This document shows positions 7,422 through 15,863 of a DNA stretch of 64,000 bases, piece after piece (position 1 is the first letter of the stretch; each line of letters begins with the position of its first letter). Both the position numbers and the translations under genes were made by a program. The notes beneath the pieces are model-generated. The model was given only the letters and a program-made list of their open reading frames with translations. It was not told the DNA's origin and did not search any database. Origin of the DNA: Hymenobacter sediminis (lineage in GTDB: Bacteria > Bacteroidota > Bacteroidia > Cytophagales > Hymenobacteraceae); contig NZ_QKNS01000001.1 of the NCBI RefSeq assembly GCF_003231285.1, positions 186,001 to 250,000 on the forward strand, written 5' to 3'.

Positions 7422-10400
7422 CTACCCTCCCGCTTTTGTGCTATCCGTGGGGGCTGTTTCAGGTGCTTTGGGTTGCTCGGCAGGTTTGGCTGGCTGTGGC
7501 TTCGGCTTGCCAAAAATCAGGTTATTAAGGCCCTGCTTGGCCTTGTCCTGCAGCTTGGCCTGGGCTTCCAGGCGCTTCTTTTCCAGTTCCAGTTGGGCTT
7601 TTTGAGTCAGTTCCTGCTGCTTGCGCTGCAGCTCCTTCTGCAGGCTGTCCTGAGCTACCTTGGCCTGGGCCTGCAGCTTCAGCTTGGCGTCGTCCACCTT
7701 GGCCTGCACAATATTGCCTACCAGGTCTTTGGCCTGGGCCTTCACGCTGCCCGTTGTGAGCTTTACCTGAGGGTTCGTAATGGTGCCGCCCACTGTGAGG
7801 CCCAGCGTCACGCGGTCGGTGCCTTGCAGGTTCTGCACGCCCGTCAGGCGGGTAAGCTGGGAGTTGAGCTGGTTGCCAAGCTTGCCGGTGGGCACATTCA
7901 GGGCCGTTACATATTCCAGGCCGCCGGTGCTGATGTTGTTGGAGCCGCCCACCGTCATCTTGATCTGGCCCACGGTCAGGTCGAAGGGCTTTACCACGAA
8001 GTTGCCGTTGATGATTTCGGCCGCTACGTCCTTATTATCAACTGCGAAGTTCTTCAGCTCCTGAAACTGCGTAAGCGAGCTGATTTTGTTGAGCACCGAC
8101 GAATTTGCCACGGCGGCCCGCACTACCTCAAACAAGCCTTTGCCTGTAAGGGTGCTGTACTTCGGCATCATGTCGGGGCCCATTTCTCCGCTCACGTTGA
8201 AGTTAGTGGAGAACACACCCTCTAGGCTGCTAGCCAGCGGTACCATGGCTTTCACTGAATTGAAAGCGTTGAAGGCGTTCTGGAAGTTCAGGTTCTTGAT
8301 GTTCAGCCCTAAGTTGAACTTGGGGTGCGCCAAGTCCTTGCTGCTGTAGCTGCCGCTGGTAGAAAAGGCCCCGCCCAGCGTATTAAAGGTCAGGCCGTTC
8401 AGGATGGCAGCCTGGTCGCGCACAGTTACTACCCCCTTCACATTGTCCAGCTTAAGGTTGTCGTATACTACCTGATTCACGTTGGTATTCAGCACCAGGT
8501 CAAACTCCTTCGGAATCTGGAGGACGCCTTCGGCCTTGGCCGGGGCCTGGCCGGTAGTGGCAACCGTTGGTTTCTGCGACACCTCATCTACCATCCACTC
8601 GTTCACGTTGAAGCGGTTGCTGTTCACGGTTAGGTTGCCGCGCAGGGGTTGGCCCGGCACGAAGAGGTAGCCCATGTAGTTGCTGATGGTGCCCGAGGCG
8701 GCAATGTCGGAGGAGCCTACCGAGCCAGCCATGTTCTGGAGCACAATCTTGTCGTTGTTGAACGTAGCGGTAGCCCGCGTAACCTTCATGCCCTGGGGCA
8801 GGTCGGTGCTCTTATACGTAATGTTCTGAGCATTCACCGTGCCGGAGGCCACCACGGTCTGGTAGCGGCCGGCCTCAATGTCGGCCATGTTGCCTTTCGC
8901 GGCCACATTGCCATTCAAGCGGCCCGTTACCGTCATGCCCTGCAATGGGAATATCTTGGTGAGCTTGGTCAGGTCAATGATGCCTTTTACATCGGTATCG
9001 AAGCGCAGCTTATCTACCCCCTGGGTAGCCACGCGGCCTTCCAGCGGCTCGCCATCCAACAGCATCCGAAACTGCGGAATATCTACGCGGGTGTCGTTGA
9101 GCTGGCCCGTCGGGTTCGTGACGGTGCCATCCATAGTCAGGTTCTCGATGGGGGCCGGAAACTGCTTGCTCTTCACGTAGCCGTTAGTCAGGTTCAGCTT
9201 AGCCTGCACCACCGGCATCTGGGTGCTGGAGTAGGTGCCCTTGGCCGTACCATCCACAAACAGCTTACCGCGCAGCAGCAGGTCTTGCACCGGGTACACC
9301 TTCATCATTTCGGCAAGATCCACGTTCGCCTTCACGCGGCCGTCTACCTTCATTGGCTCCAGACCGTCGATGGCCACGTTGCCGTCAATGGGGTTGCTGC
9401 CCAGGTCGAGGTGAAACTGCTTCACGTTCACCTTCACATTGTTCGTGAAGCCCGAAGGGTTGTCCACGGCCATATCCACGTTGATGTTGCGGGCTGCCTG
9501 GGGTAGTTGGGGGTATTTAAAGCTGCCGCCCTTCACCTGCAGATTCAGGCCGTAGCCGGGCATCTTCACGGCGTTCTGTACACCTTTAAAGTACCCATCG
9601 AAGGCTACCTTGCCAGCCGCTTCCATGTCCTTAAACTGCTCTGTATAAGCGCCAGGCACGAGGCTCAGAATATTCTTAAAGTCGGTTTCGAGGGCCTTGA
9701 AGGTCAGGTCGTAGGTAATGTCGGTGGCATTGGGCAGACCAATGGTGCCCTGAAACGTCGCCGGAAAATCGTTCAGCTTCACCTTGTTGTCTTTGAAGGT
9801 GAAAAGCATCTTTTCCAGGTTCATGGCCAGGGTCACGTCGGCGTCGAGCTTCTTGTTGGTCACGTACTCGGTGCCGGCGTATTGCACTGAGAGGCCCTCG
9901 GCAGTCGTCTGGCTCACCATGTCAAAAACGTTCTGCTCAAAGTCGCCGGAGCCGGAGTGGTTCACGCCCCGCAGCTGCATCCCGAACGGAATTGTCAGAT
10001 CCTCATAACGCAGGCGGCCGTTGTTGATCTTCCAACCCTGAATAGCCAGGTTCAGCGCCGTCGTATCCTGTCCCTTCGAAGCCGCCGCCGAGTCCGACAC
10101 GTACACGTCCCAGTTAGCGCGGCCACTCTTCAACACTCGCAGGCTGATATCGGGCTGCTCCAGGGTAATGTTCTTAATCTTGATCTGGTCGCCGCCGATT
10201 ACGCTCATGAGGTCCAGCCCTACCCGCACCTGGGGCAGGTAAGCCAGCGTATCACGAGCAAAGGAATCCTGCCCAATTACCCGCAACTGGTCTAAGCGCA
10301 GGGCTAGATCAGGAAAGGAGCTGAGCAGAGTTACGTCTACATTGGCTGGGTCGTACTGCACTGTGGCGCGTACCCGCTGGGCTAGTTGCTGGTCGAAGGC

Positions 10401-10496
10401 AGCCTTTATTTTATCCTTGAACAGCAGCGGAGCCAAAGCCAGACCCGCTATCAGCACCACCAGAAAAATCAGTAGTCCGACAAAGAATTTGCGCAT
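7422..10496 (-). CDS. AsmA-like/TamB-related membrane-anchored protein
   Basis: This 1024-residue protein starts at the ATG at 10496 (M-R-K-F-F-V). The longer reading to 10694 adds a non-hydrophobic leader and is rejected. One N-terminal membrane helix (about residues 3-25) is followed by the AsmA N-terminal signature (A-A-F-D-Q-Q-L, V-D-V-T-L-L-S-S-F-P-D-L-A-L-R-L). Hundreds of residues of repetitive beta-strand typical of the AsmA/YhdP/TamB lipid-transport superfamily come next. The last 110 residues are a charged Gln/Lys/Ala coiled coil and a Pro-rich tail. AsmA family members span the periplasm and are linked to phospholipid transport to, or homeostasis of, the outer membrane. That role here is by homology. 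It is divergent from porP. Confidence 0.85.
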   Translation of the reverse strand: MRKFFVGLLIFLVVLIAGLALAPLLFKDKIKAAFDQQLAQRVRATVQYDPANVDVTLLSSFPDLALRLDQLRVIGQDSFARDTLAYLPQVRVGLDLMSVIGGDQIKIKNITLEQPDISLRVLKSGRANWDVYVSDSAAASKGQDTTALNLAIQGWKINNGRLRYEDLTIPFGMQLRGVNHSGSGDFEQNVFDMVSQTTAEGLSVQYAGTEYVTNKKLDADVTLAMNLEKMLFTFKDNKVKLNDFPATFQGTIGLPNATDITYDLTFKALETDFKNILSLVPGAYTEQFKDMEAAGKVAFDGYFKGVQNAVKMPGYGLNLQVKGGSFKYPQLPQAARNINVDMAVDNPSGFTNNVKVNVKQFHLDLGSNPIDGNVAIDGLEPMKVDGRVKANVDLAEMMKVYPVQDLLLRGKLFVDGTAKGTYSSTQMPVVQAKLNLTNGYVKSKQFPAPIENLTMDGTVTNPTGQLNDTRVDIPQFRMLLDGEPLEGRVATQGVDKLRFDTDVKGIIDLTKLTKIFPLQGMTVTGRLNGNVAAKGNMADIEAGRYQTVVASGTVNAQNITYKSTDLPQGMKVTRATATFNNDKIVLQNMAGSVGSSDIAASGTISNYMGYLFVPGQPLRGNLTVNSNRFNVNEWMVDEVSQKPTVATTGQAPAKAEGVLQIPKEFDLVLNTNVNQVVYDNLKLDNVKGVVTVRDQAAILNGLTFNTLGGAFSTSGSYSSKDLAHPKFNLGLNIKNLNFQNAFNAFNSVKAMVPLASSLEGVFSTNFNVSGEMGPDMMPKYSTLTGKGLFEVVRAAVANSSVLNKISSLTQFQELKNFAVDNKDVAAEIINGNFVVKPFDLTVGQIKMTVGGSNNISTGGLEYVTALNVPTGKLGNQLNSQLTRLTGVQNLQGTDRVTLGLTVGGTITNPQVKLTTGSVKAQAKDLVGNIVQAKVDDAKLKLQAQAKVAQDSLQKELQRKQQELTQKAQLELEKKRLEAQAKLQDKAKQGLNNLIFGKPKPQPAKPAEQPKAPETAPTDSTKAGG

Positions 10497-10759
10497 AACA
10501 GTAAGAAGAAAAGGAAGGCGAAGAAGAGGGTTGGGCGTACCGAATAGGGTAGGCGCCAAGCTCGCAAGGTATCGGGCAAAAGTAGTGCGAAACCCTCCGG
10601 ACCAAGGAAAAGACCCCGAAAAAATGCCAAGGTTGAGTTTACTAACGCACCCTACCCCTCGGCTGGTGCCATAAGTCAGGAAAGAAAATCCCAATTTAGT
10701 CTTACCGCCGCCGCTTGGTGCGTACCAAAACGAAAGCCCGCAACGTTAGCACCCTACTT

Positions 10760-11821
10760 ATGATGATGCTTCGCCCGTCATATCTGCCTTATCCTCAGCG
10801 GCTCATTGCCAAGCGGCGGTGGGTGTTGGCCGCGGGCTTGGCGGTGGGCGTGTCGCTGTCGAGCCAGGCGCAGGATCTATACTTCGCGCAGCCCTACGCC
10901 AACCGCCTGCAGCTCAACCCGGCTTATGCTGGTCTGCTCGACGACTATAGCATCACGCTCAGCTACCGTAACCAGTTTCCTACCCTGGCCGGCACCTTTC
11001 AAAGCAGCCAGCTAGCCGCCGACTACCGCTTCCAGAACCAGCACAGCGCCGCCGGTCTGCTCGTGAACTACGACCGCACCGGGGGGGTAGGCTACACCCG
11101 CTTTCAGGCCGGGGGGGTATATGCTCATCACCTGCGGCTAACTGAGCAGCTCGGCCTGAGCGGCGGGGCCTCGGTGAGCTACGGCCTGCAGCGCGTGAGC
11201 TACGGCAACTTGGTCTTCGGTGATCAGCTTTCCGATGACGGCATTGCCCGCGACTATAGCCTGGAGGTAGCAGACTTCAAGCCTGTACATTATATAACAG
11301 CCAGCGTAGGTGGTCTTTTATATACTGACCGGTTTTGGGTGGGCGCGGCGGCTCACCACCTCAACCAGCCCGATCTGGCTTTCGTAACGCAGACTACTCT
11401 GCCGCTGCGGCTTAACTTGCAAGCAGGCTATAAACAGTACTTTGCCCAGGCCACCACCAAAGGCGAGTACCGAGAAATTAGCCTGTCGCCCACAGTTATC
11501 TACAGCCGCCAGGGAGGAACGCAACGGGCTGAGGCCGGACTGTACTTTACCGCGACGCCCCTCACCGTGGGGGCAGTATATCGGGGGGTGCCGCTGCCAG
11601 GTGCTCCTAAGCCCCAACAGGTTCTGACGGCCCTGGCGGGGGTAGGGGTCGGAAGTTTTCGGCTCGGTTATAGCTATGATGTGAGCCTCAGTCAGTTCAG
11701 CCGAGATTTAGGTGGTGCGCATGAAATTTCTTTGGCCCTTCGGGAGTTTGATTCGCTGGAAGCCGCCTGGCGCCGGCTGAAACGACGGAATTACCCGCCA
11801 ATTCCTTGCCCCGCCTTCTGA
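10760..11821 (+). CDS. PorP/SprF family type IX secretion membrane protein
   Basis: This is a 353-residue outer-membrane beta-barrel. Three consecutive ATGs begin at 10760, and the first is taken as the start; the upstream in-frame TTG is unlikely. After a signal peptide ending near S-S-Q-A-Q, the PorP/SprF signature is clear: Q-D-L-Y-F-A-Q-P-Y-A-N-R-L-Q-L-N-P-A-Y-A-G, then Y-R-N-Q-F-P. PorP/SprF proteins are accessory outer-membrane components of T9SS and act in the export or anchoring of particular cargo. The gene ends 68 bases before a SUMF1-fold GldJ/GldK-like lipoprotein, suggesting a functional pair. The paralogue group, whether SprF proper or cargo-specific, cannot be settled from sequence alone. 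Confidence 0.88.
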   Translation: MMMLRPSYLPYPQRLIAKRRWVLAAGLAVGVSLSSQAQDLYFAQPYANRLQLNPAYAGLLDDYSITLSYRNQFPTLAGTFQSSQLAADYRFQNQHSAAGLLVNYDRTGGVGYTRFQAGGVYAHHLRLTEQLGLSGGASVSYGLQRVSYGNLVFGDQLSDDGIARDYSLEVADFKPVHYITASVGGLLYTDRFWVGAAAHHLNQPDLAFVTQTTLPLRLNLQAGYKQYFAQATTKGEYREISLSPTVIYSRQGGTQRAEAGLYFTATPLTVGAVYRGVPLPGAPKPQQVLTALAGVGVGSFRLGYSYDVSLSQFSRDLGGAHEISLALREFDSLEAAWRRLKRRNYPPIPCPAF

Positions 11822-11889
11822 TTTTTTGTATTATTGCAGCCGACTTGCCTTGTCTAAACGCTTTTCTAACAGGTAGTTTCAACTTGATC

Positions 11890-13140
11890 ATGAATTTTTC
11901 CAAGTACTTGCGCTTTGCTGTAGTGGGAGCCTGCGCGCTGGCCGCCTGTAAGGGAGGGCCTCCTACCGCCACCAAACCCGGTAAGTATAGCTCGACCACA
12001 GGCATCGAGTATAACACCGAGGAAGGTATGAAGGTGTCTGATTACAAAGGCATTCCGGAAGGTCCCGGTCTGGTGTTTATCGAAGGTGGCCGCACGGTTC
12101 TAGGTTCCGCCGAAGAAGACGTAGCCATGACCCACGACAACATCGAGCGCACGGTTACGCTGGCCTCGTTCTATATGGACGAAGCCGAGGTGGCCAACAT
12201 CCACTGGCTCGAATACCTGCACTTCGTACGCAAAGACTCGGCAGAAGAATTTTATCAGTCGGCTCTGCCTGATACTACTGTATGGGCTCGCGAGCTGTCG
12301 TTCAACGACCCCTACGTAGATTACTACCTGCGCTACCCCGGCTTCCGTTACTTCCCCGTAGTTGGGGTAAGCTGGCTGCAAGCTAATGACTACTGCACTT
12401 GGCGCACGGCTAAAGTGAACGAGCGTCTGGCCAGCGAAGGTGATGAAGGTGGCAGCGGTGGCGGAGGTGGCCTGTTCGGCCGGAAAAAAAACAAAGGCGG
12501 TGACGCAGCCGAAGGAACTTCGGAAGATGGCAAGGTGAAAATTGCCATTGAAAACGGCAACACCCTGCCCAACTACCGCCTGCCCACCGAGGCAGAGTGG
12601 GAATATGCTGCTCAGGCGCTCGTGGGTACTCAGGAAACCGGCAACGAAAACCAGGAGAACAAGCGCATCTACCCCTGGGACGGCCGCCAAGTGCGTAACC
12701 CCTATGGCAAAGGCATGGGCCAGTTCCTTGCTAACTTCAAGCGTGGCCGTGGTGACTACGCCGGTATTGCCGGTGCCCTGAACGACGGCGCTATGATTAC
12801 GGAGTACATCTACAACTACCCGCCAAACGACTACGGCCTGTACAACATGTCGGGCAACGTGAACGAGTGGGTACAGGATATCTACCGTCCGCTGTCGTTT
12901 GAAGATGTGGAAGATCTGAACCCCTTCCGCCGCAACGGCTTCCTAGACCCCTCCGAGCGTTACGACAAGAAAGGCTACCAGTCCCTCATCGACGACCACG
13001 TGCGGGTGTACAAAGGTGGCTCTTGGCGCGACGTAGCCTACTGGCTCTCGCCCGGCACGCGTCGTTTCATGGCTGAAGACTCAGCAACGGCTACCATCGG
13101 TTTCCGCTGCGCCATGATCAACGCTGGCTCAAACAAGTAA
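11890..13140 (+). CDS. GldJ/GldK-like SUMF1-fold lipoprotein (gliding/T9SS)
   Basis: This 416-residue lipoprotein has lipobox A-A-C (Cys20). It carries the formylglycine-generating-enzyme (SUMF1) fold used structurally by GldJ and GldK. Visible are G-P-G-L-V-F-I-E-G-G, S-F-Y-M-D-E-A-E-V, L-P-D-T-T-V-W, F-P-V-V-G-V-S-W-L-Q-A-N-D-Y-C-W-type blocks, L-P-T-E-A-E-W-E-Y-A, and G-N-V-N-E-W-V-Q-D with the C-terminal K-G-G-S-W-R-D ... G-F-R-C. The A-L-P-D-T-x-V-W and D-E-x-E-V pattern favours GldJ over GldK. A Gly/Lys-rich low-complexity insertion (residues about 182-205) splits the core. In gliding bacteria these lipoproteins form the ring around the PorLM motor and the secretion channel. It follows porP in what looks like one operon. 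Confidence 0.82.
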   Translation: MNFSKYLRFAVVGACALAACKGGPPTATKPGKYSSTTGIEYNTEEGMKVSDYKGIPEGPGLVFIEGGRTVLGSAEEDVAMTHDNIERTVTLASFYMDEAEVANIHWLEYLHFVRKDSAEEFYQSALPDTTVWARELSFNDPYVDYYLRYPGFRYFPVVGVSWLQANDYCTWRTAKVNERLASEGDEGGSGGGGGLFGRKKNKGGDAAEGTSEDGKVKIAIENGNTLPNYRLPTEAEWEYAAQALVGTQETGNENQENKRIYPWDGRQVRNPYGKGMGQFLANFKRGRGDYAGIAGALNDGAMITEYIYNYPPNDYGLYNMSGNVNEWVQDIYRPLSFEDVEDLNPFRRNGFLDPSERYDKKGYQSLIDDHVRVYKGGSWRDVAYWLSPGTRRFMAEDSATATIGFRCAMINAGSNK

Positions 13141-13160
13141 TAGGCTCACTATATAGCTTA

Positions 13161-13194
13161 CGAAAAGCCGCTCCATCCGGGGCGGCTTTTTTCG
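13161..13194. terminator. Terminator between the gldJ-like gene and comF
   Basis: The stem AAAAGCCGC (13163-13171) pairs with GCGGCTTTT (13182-13190). T6 follows on the plus strand and four T residues on the minus strand. It sits between convergent genes. Confidence 0.9.
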
Positions 13195-13214
13195 TTCTGG
13201 CACATTGCATTAGC

Positions 13215-13919
13215 TTACCTATCAGCGGTGGCAATGGTAGCGACACTGACGGTTGAGGCCCTGGCAGCTAGGAGCACAGCGGCGCAGGCTTCTAGAGTTG
13301 CTCCAGTAGTCAGCACATCATCCACTACCAGAATGCGGCGCCCAGCTATTAGCTCCGGGTGGGCTACTTCAAACACTTCTGCTACGTTCTGCCAGCGCTG
13401 CAGCCGGTTCTTACGCGTCTGTGACTCTGTTTGGGTGGTTCGACGTAGGGCATCACTTTGCCAGTGACAGCTCAGGCCCAATGACATTCCTTCGGCAAAG
13501 CTGTCGGCTTGGTTGTAGCCACGCGTGGCAAGTTTGCGAGGGTGCAGTGGCACGGGTACAATCAAGTCGAAGGCATCGGTGAAGCCAGCAGCGGCCAGCT
13601 CGGCGCCAAACCAGCGGCCCAGAACTTGGCCTACCTCCTGCTGGTTGCGGTACTTAAGCTGGTGAAGCAAGTGCTGCACGCGGCCGTGCTTCTGGAAACG
13701 CATGTAGCTGAAAGTATGCTCTATAGGGAGCTTGCCCCAAAACCGTCGGGCCAGCGGGTTCTCAGCGGCTGGTAAACGGTGATAATCGGTGTAGGGAAGC
13801 TGGGCGCGACAATCGGTGCAGATATGGTCTTCGCCCCGGGCCAGGGGCTCCTGGCAGGCTAGGCATACTTGCGGGAATAGCAGGCCAATAAAATCGGTTA
13901 GAAGGGTAGGAAGCGGCAT
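13215..13919 (-). CDS. comF: ComF family amidophosphoribosyltransferase-like protein
   Basis: This 234-residue protein begins with a zinc ribbon (Cys19, Cys22, Cys34, Cys37). It continues with a phosphoribosyltransferase domain: V-P-V-P-L-H-P-R-K-L-A-T-R-G-Y-N-Q-A near the middle, and the PRPP-binding loop V-V-D-D-V-L-T-T-G-A-T near residues 197-208. ComF proteins act in natural transformation, helping single-stranded DNA enter the cytosol in competent species, although the biochemical reaction is uncertain. Length and motif order are standard. The gene is monocistronic in this window and convergent with the gldJ-like gene. Confidence 0.92.
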   Translation of the reverse strand: MPLPTLLTDFIGLLFPQVCLACQEPLARGEDHICTDCRAQLPYTDYHRLPAAENPLARRFWGKLPIEHTFSYMRFQKHGRVQHLLHQLKYRNQQEVGQVLGRWFGAELAAAGFTDAFDLIVPVPLHPRKLATRGYNQADSFAEGMSLGLSCHWQSDALRRTTQTESQTRKNRLQRWQNVAEVFEVAHPELIAGRRILVVDDVLTTGATLEACAAVLLAARASTVSVATIATADR

Positions 13920-14147
13920 CAGGAATAGAACACGGAGGTAGTTGATGCTTAATAGCTTGCCGGCTTCGTGTGGGGTAAACAGCGGTGCTGGCGAACTTCT
14001 ACCTAATTTTAAGGTTTAAACCCGACTCCTGAAAATTCATGCCGGTGCCAAACTCAGCTTTGGAGCACGCCGGCAGACTGGGTGCTGTACTTTCTGATCA
14101 GCCCACGGGAAGTCAACCATATTCCTCTGTTTACAACCAGCCCTACC

Positions 14148-14525
14148 ATGAGCCTCGTCACTGAATTCAACGACTACCGCCAGCGCATGAACGAAAAGAT
14201 CATGGCGGCGGATAACAAGGTTATCAAGCGCTTTTTCAACCTCGATACCAACACCTACCAGGAGGGTGCCCTCAACGTAAAAACCAAGGAAATGCTGGGC
14301 CTTGCCTGCTCCATGGTGCTGCGTTGCGACGACTGCATTAAGTACCACTTGGGTAAGTGCTACGAGGAAGGCATCAACGACGAAGAGATTTACGAGGTGT
14401 TTGCCATTGCCAACCTAATTGGGGGTAGCATTGTGATTCCACACTTCCGCCGCGCGGTGGAGTACTGGGAGGCGCTCAAAGAAGAAGCCGCAACCCTGGC
14501 GCCTCCTCATTCCCACGACGCCTAG
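14148..14525 (+). CDS. Carboxymuconolactone decarboxylase/AhpD-like protein
   Basis: This 125-residue all-alpha protein starts at ATG 14148. The AhpD-type active site C-D-D-C (Cys60, Cys63) with following Y-H (His67) is visible in V-L-R-C-D-D-C-I-K-Y-H-L-G-K-C. Family members use this CxxC and His as a thiol-disulfide or peroxidase relay. A third nearby cysteine (Cys71) is unusual. The stop codon is two bases before the next ATG, so it is co-transcribed with the downstream conserved gene. The substrate is unknown. Confidence 0.85.
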   Translation: MSLVTEFNDYRQRMNEKIMAADNKVIKRFFNLDTNTYQEGALNVKTKEMLGLACSMVLRCDDCIKYHLGKCYEEGINDEEIYEVFAIANLIGGSIVIPHFRRAVEYWEALKEEAATLAPPHSHDA

Positions 14526-14527
14526 CC

Positions 14528-14881
14528 ATGCTCGACCCCCAGGAAACCGAAGCTCAGTTTGAGCAGCGCTGGTGGGAGCTGATGAACCAGATGCGGCAGC
14601 GGTTCGGCAAAAAGCCCGACCTGAACGCGCTGCTGCTACTCATTGGCGTGCAGGAACTCGGCCAAGGAGCCGGGCCGTTTACCAAGGAGCAAAAGCAGGA
14701 CCTAATGCACATTGCTACCTGCCGCCTGTTCAGCATATCGGGCTACTACGAGCTGGAAAGCGTGGACGAAGATGGCTGGCCACACTACCGCTTAGTGAAC
14801 CCAGTGCCCTTTGCTAACCTGAAAGAGCAGGAGCGCATGCTGAAATGGCACATCCTGGAATACTTCGATTCTGAGGATTAG
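14528..14881 (+). CDS. Conserved hypothetical protein downstream of the AhpD-like gene
   Basis: This 117-residue acidic cytoplasmic protein has no signal peptide and no catalytic motif I recognise. Aromatic pairs are frequent (R-W-W-E-L, G-Y-Y-E-L, H-Y-R-L-V-N-P). A conserved-looking core reads L-N-A-L-L-L-L-I-G-V-Q-E-L-G. The start codon is two bases after the stop of the AhpD-like gene, which implies translational coupling and a shared role, but no function can be named. Confidence 0.75.
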   Translation: MLDPQETEAQFEQRWWELMNQMRQRFGKKPDLNALLLLIGVQELGQGAGPFTKEQKQDLMHIATCRLFSISGYYELESVDEDGWPHYRLVNPVPFANLKEQERMLKWHILEYFDSED

Positions 14882-14900
14882 CCTCTGATGAAGGGGTAGA

Positions 14901-14965
14901 GAAGTATCCTTGTGCTTCGTGGTCCGCGCTGCTGGCTGTCCAATGACGAGGCACAAGGGTGCTTC
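14901..14965. repeat. Imperfect long hairpin before xthA
   Basis: The arms at 14901-14920 and 14946-14965 pair over 20 positions with about three mismatches, with a core CCTTGTGC/GCACAAGG. No clear T-run follows. It lies between the 14528-14881 gene and xthA and may act as a weak terminator or an mRNA-stabilising structure. Confidence 0.5.
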
Positions 14966-15016
14966 CTTATCTCATTGAGGAATCCATTACAAACCCAACT
15001 TCCTTAGCTTCTACCC

Positions 15017-15784
15017 TTGAATATTATTTCCTATAACGTGAATGGCCTGCGCTCGGCCTTGAGCAAGGGACTAGTTGATTGGGTTCGGGAAGCCAACCCC
15101 GATGTGCTGTGCCTGCAGGAAATTAAGGCCGGCCGGGAGCCACTGGATGTTTCCGCATTGGAGGCCCTGGGCTACCACGCCTACCTGCACCCCGCTCAGA
15201 AGCCCGGTTATAGCGGAGTTGCCACCTTCTCGAAGCAGATGCCATTGGCAGTAGTAGAGGGGTGCGGTACAGCTATTTATGATACCGAAGGCCGGGTATT
15301 GCGCCTCGATTTTCCGGAGTATTCGGTACTGAATGTGTATATGCCCTCGGGCACGAGCGGGCCGGAGCGGCAGGCGTTCAAGGTGGAGTGGCTACACTTT
15401 TTTCGGCGCTATGTGCGTGAGCTGCAAGCAGCTGGCACCCCACCCCTGATTATTGGCGGCGACTTCAACTGCTGTCAGCGCGAGATTGACCTGCATAACC
15501 CCAAGGCCAATCAGCAGAGTCCGGGCTTCACGCCGGAGGAGCGGCAGTGGTTTCGCGACTTCCTGGCTGATGGCTACACCGATTCCTTCCGTCATCACCA
15601 CGGCGACGCTACTGGCCACTACTCCTGGTGGACCTACCGGGCCGGTGCCCGGGCCCGCAACGTGGGCTGGCGCCTCGACCACCTGCTGGTAGATGAGGTG
15701 CTACAACCCCGCATTCAGGAAGCTCACCTGCTTCGCGATGTGGTGCACTCCGACCACTGCCCGGCCCAACTGGTGCTGACGTAG
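15017..15784 (+). CDS. xthA: Exodeoxyribonuclease III
   Basis: This is a 255-residue AP endonuclease/3'-5' exonuclease of the XthA/APE1 family that acts in base-excision repair. The start is TTG at 15017: the product then begins M-N-I-I-S-Y-N-V-N-G-L-R, exactly where family members begin, and no in-frame ATG is available nearby. Metal and catalytic residues are visible: Asn7, Glu35 in C-L-Q-E-I-K, G-G-D-F-N near residue 150, and the C-terminal S-D-H-C-P-A-Q-L with the catalytic His. A long palindrome follows the stop codon. Confidence 0.93.
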   Translation: MNIISYNVNGLRSALSKGLVDWVREANPDVLCLQEIKAGREPLDVSALEALGYHAYLHPAQKPGYSGVATFSKQMPLAVVEGCGTAIYDTEGRVLRLDFPEYSVLNVYMPSGTSGPERQAFKVEWLHFFRRYVRELQAAGTPPLIIGGDFNCCQREIDLHNPKANQQSPGFTPEERQWFRDFLADGYTDSFRHHHGDATGHYSWWTYRAGARARNVGWRLDHLLVDEVLQPRIQEAHLLRDVVHSDHCPAQLVLT

Positions 15785-15804
15785 AACTACACGCAGTAAG
15801 CAGC

Positions 15805-15860
15805 ATACACCTGCGCCCCGTGCTTGCCCTTGCGAGGGGTAGCACGGGGCGCAGGTGTAT
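15805..15860. terminator. Long perfect palindrome between xthA and the FAD oxidoreductase
   Basis: Perfect 20-bp arms (15805-15824 and 15841-15860) have core CACCTGCGCCCCGTGCT and a 16-base loop. There is no strong T-run. The position between convergent genes suggests a bidirectional terminator. Confidence 0.7.
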
Positions 15861-15863
15861 AGG

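Noticed and set aside
8649-9506. 285-codon open frame opposite the AsmA-like gene
   Set aside because: It is His/Gly/Val-rich antisense reading of a repetitive beta-strand gene.
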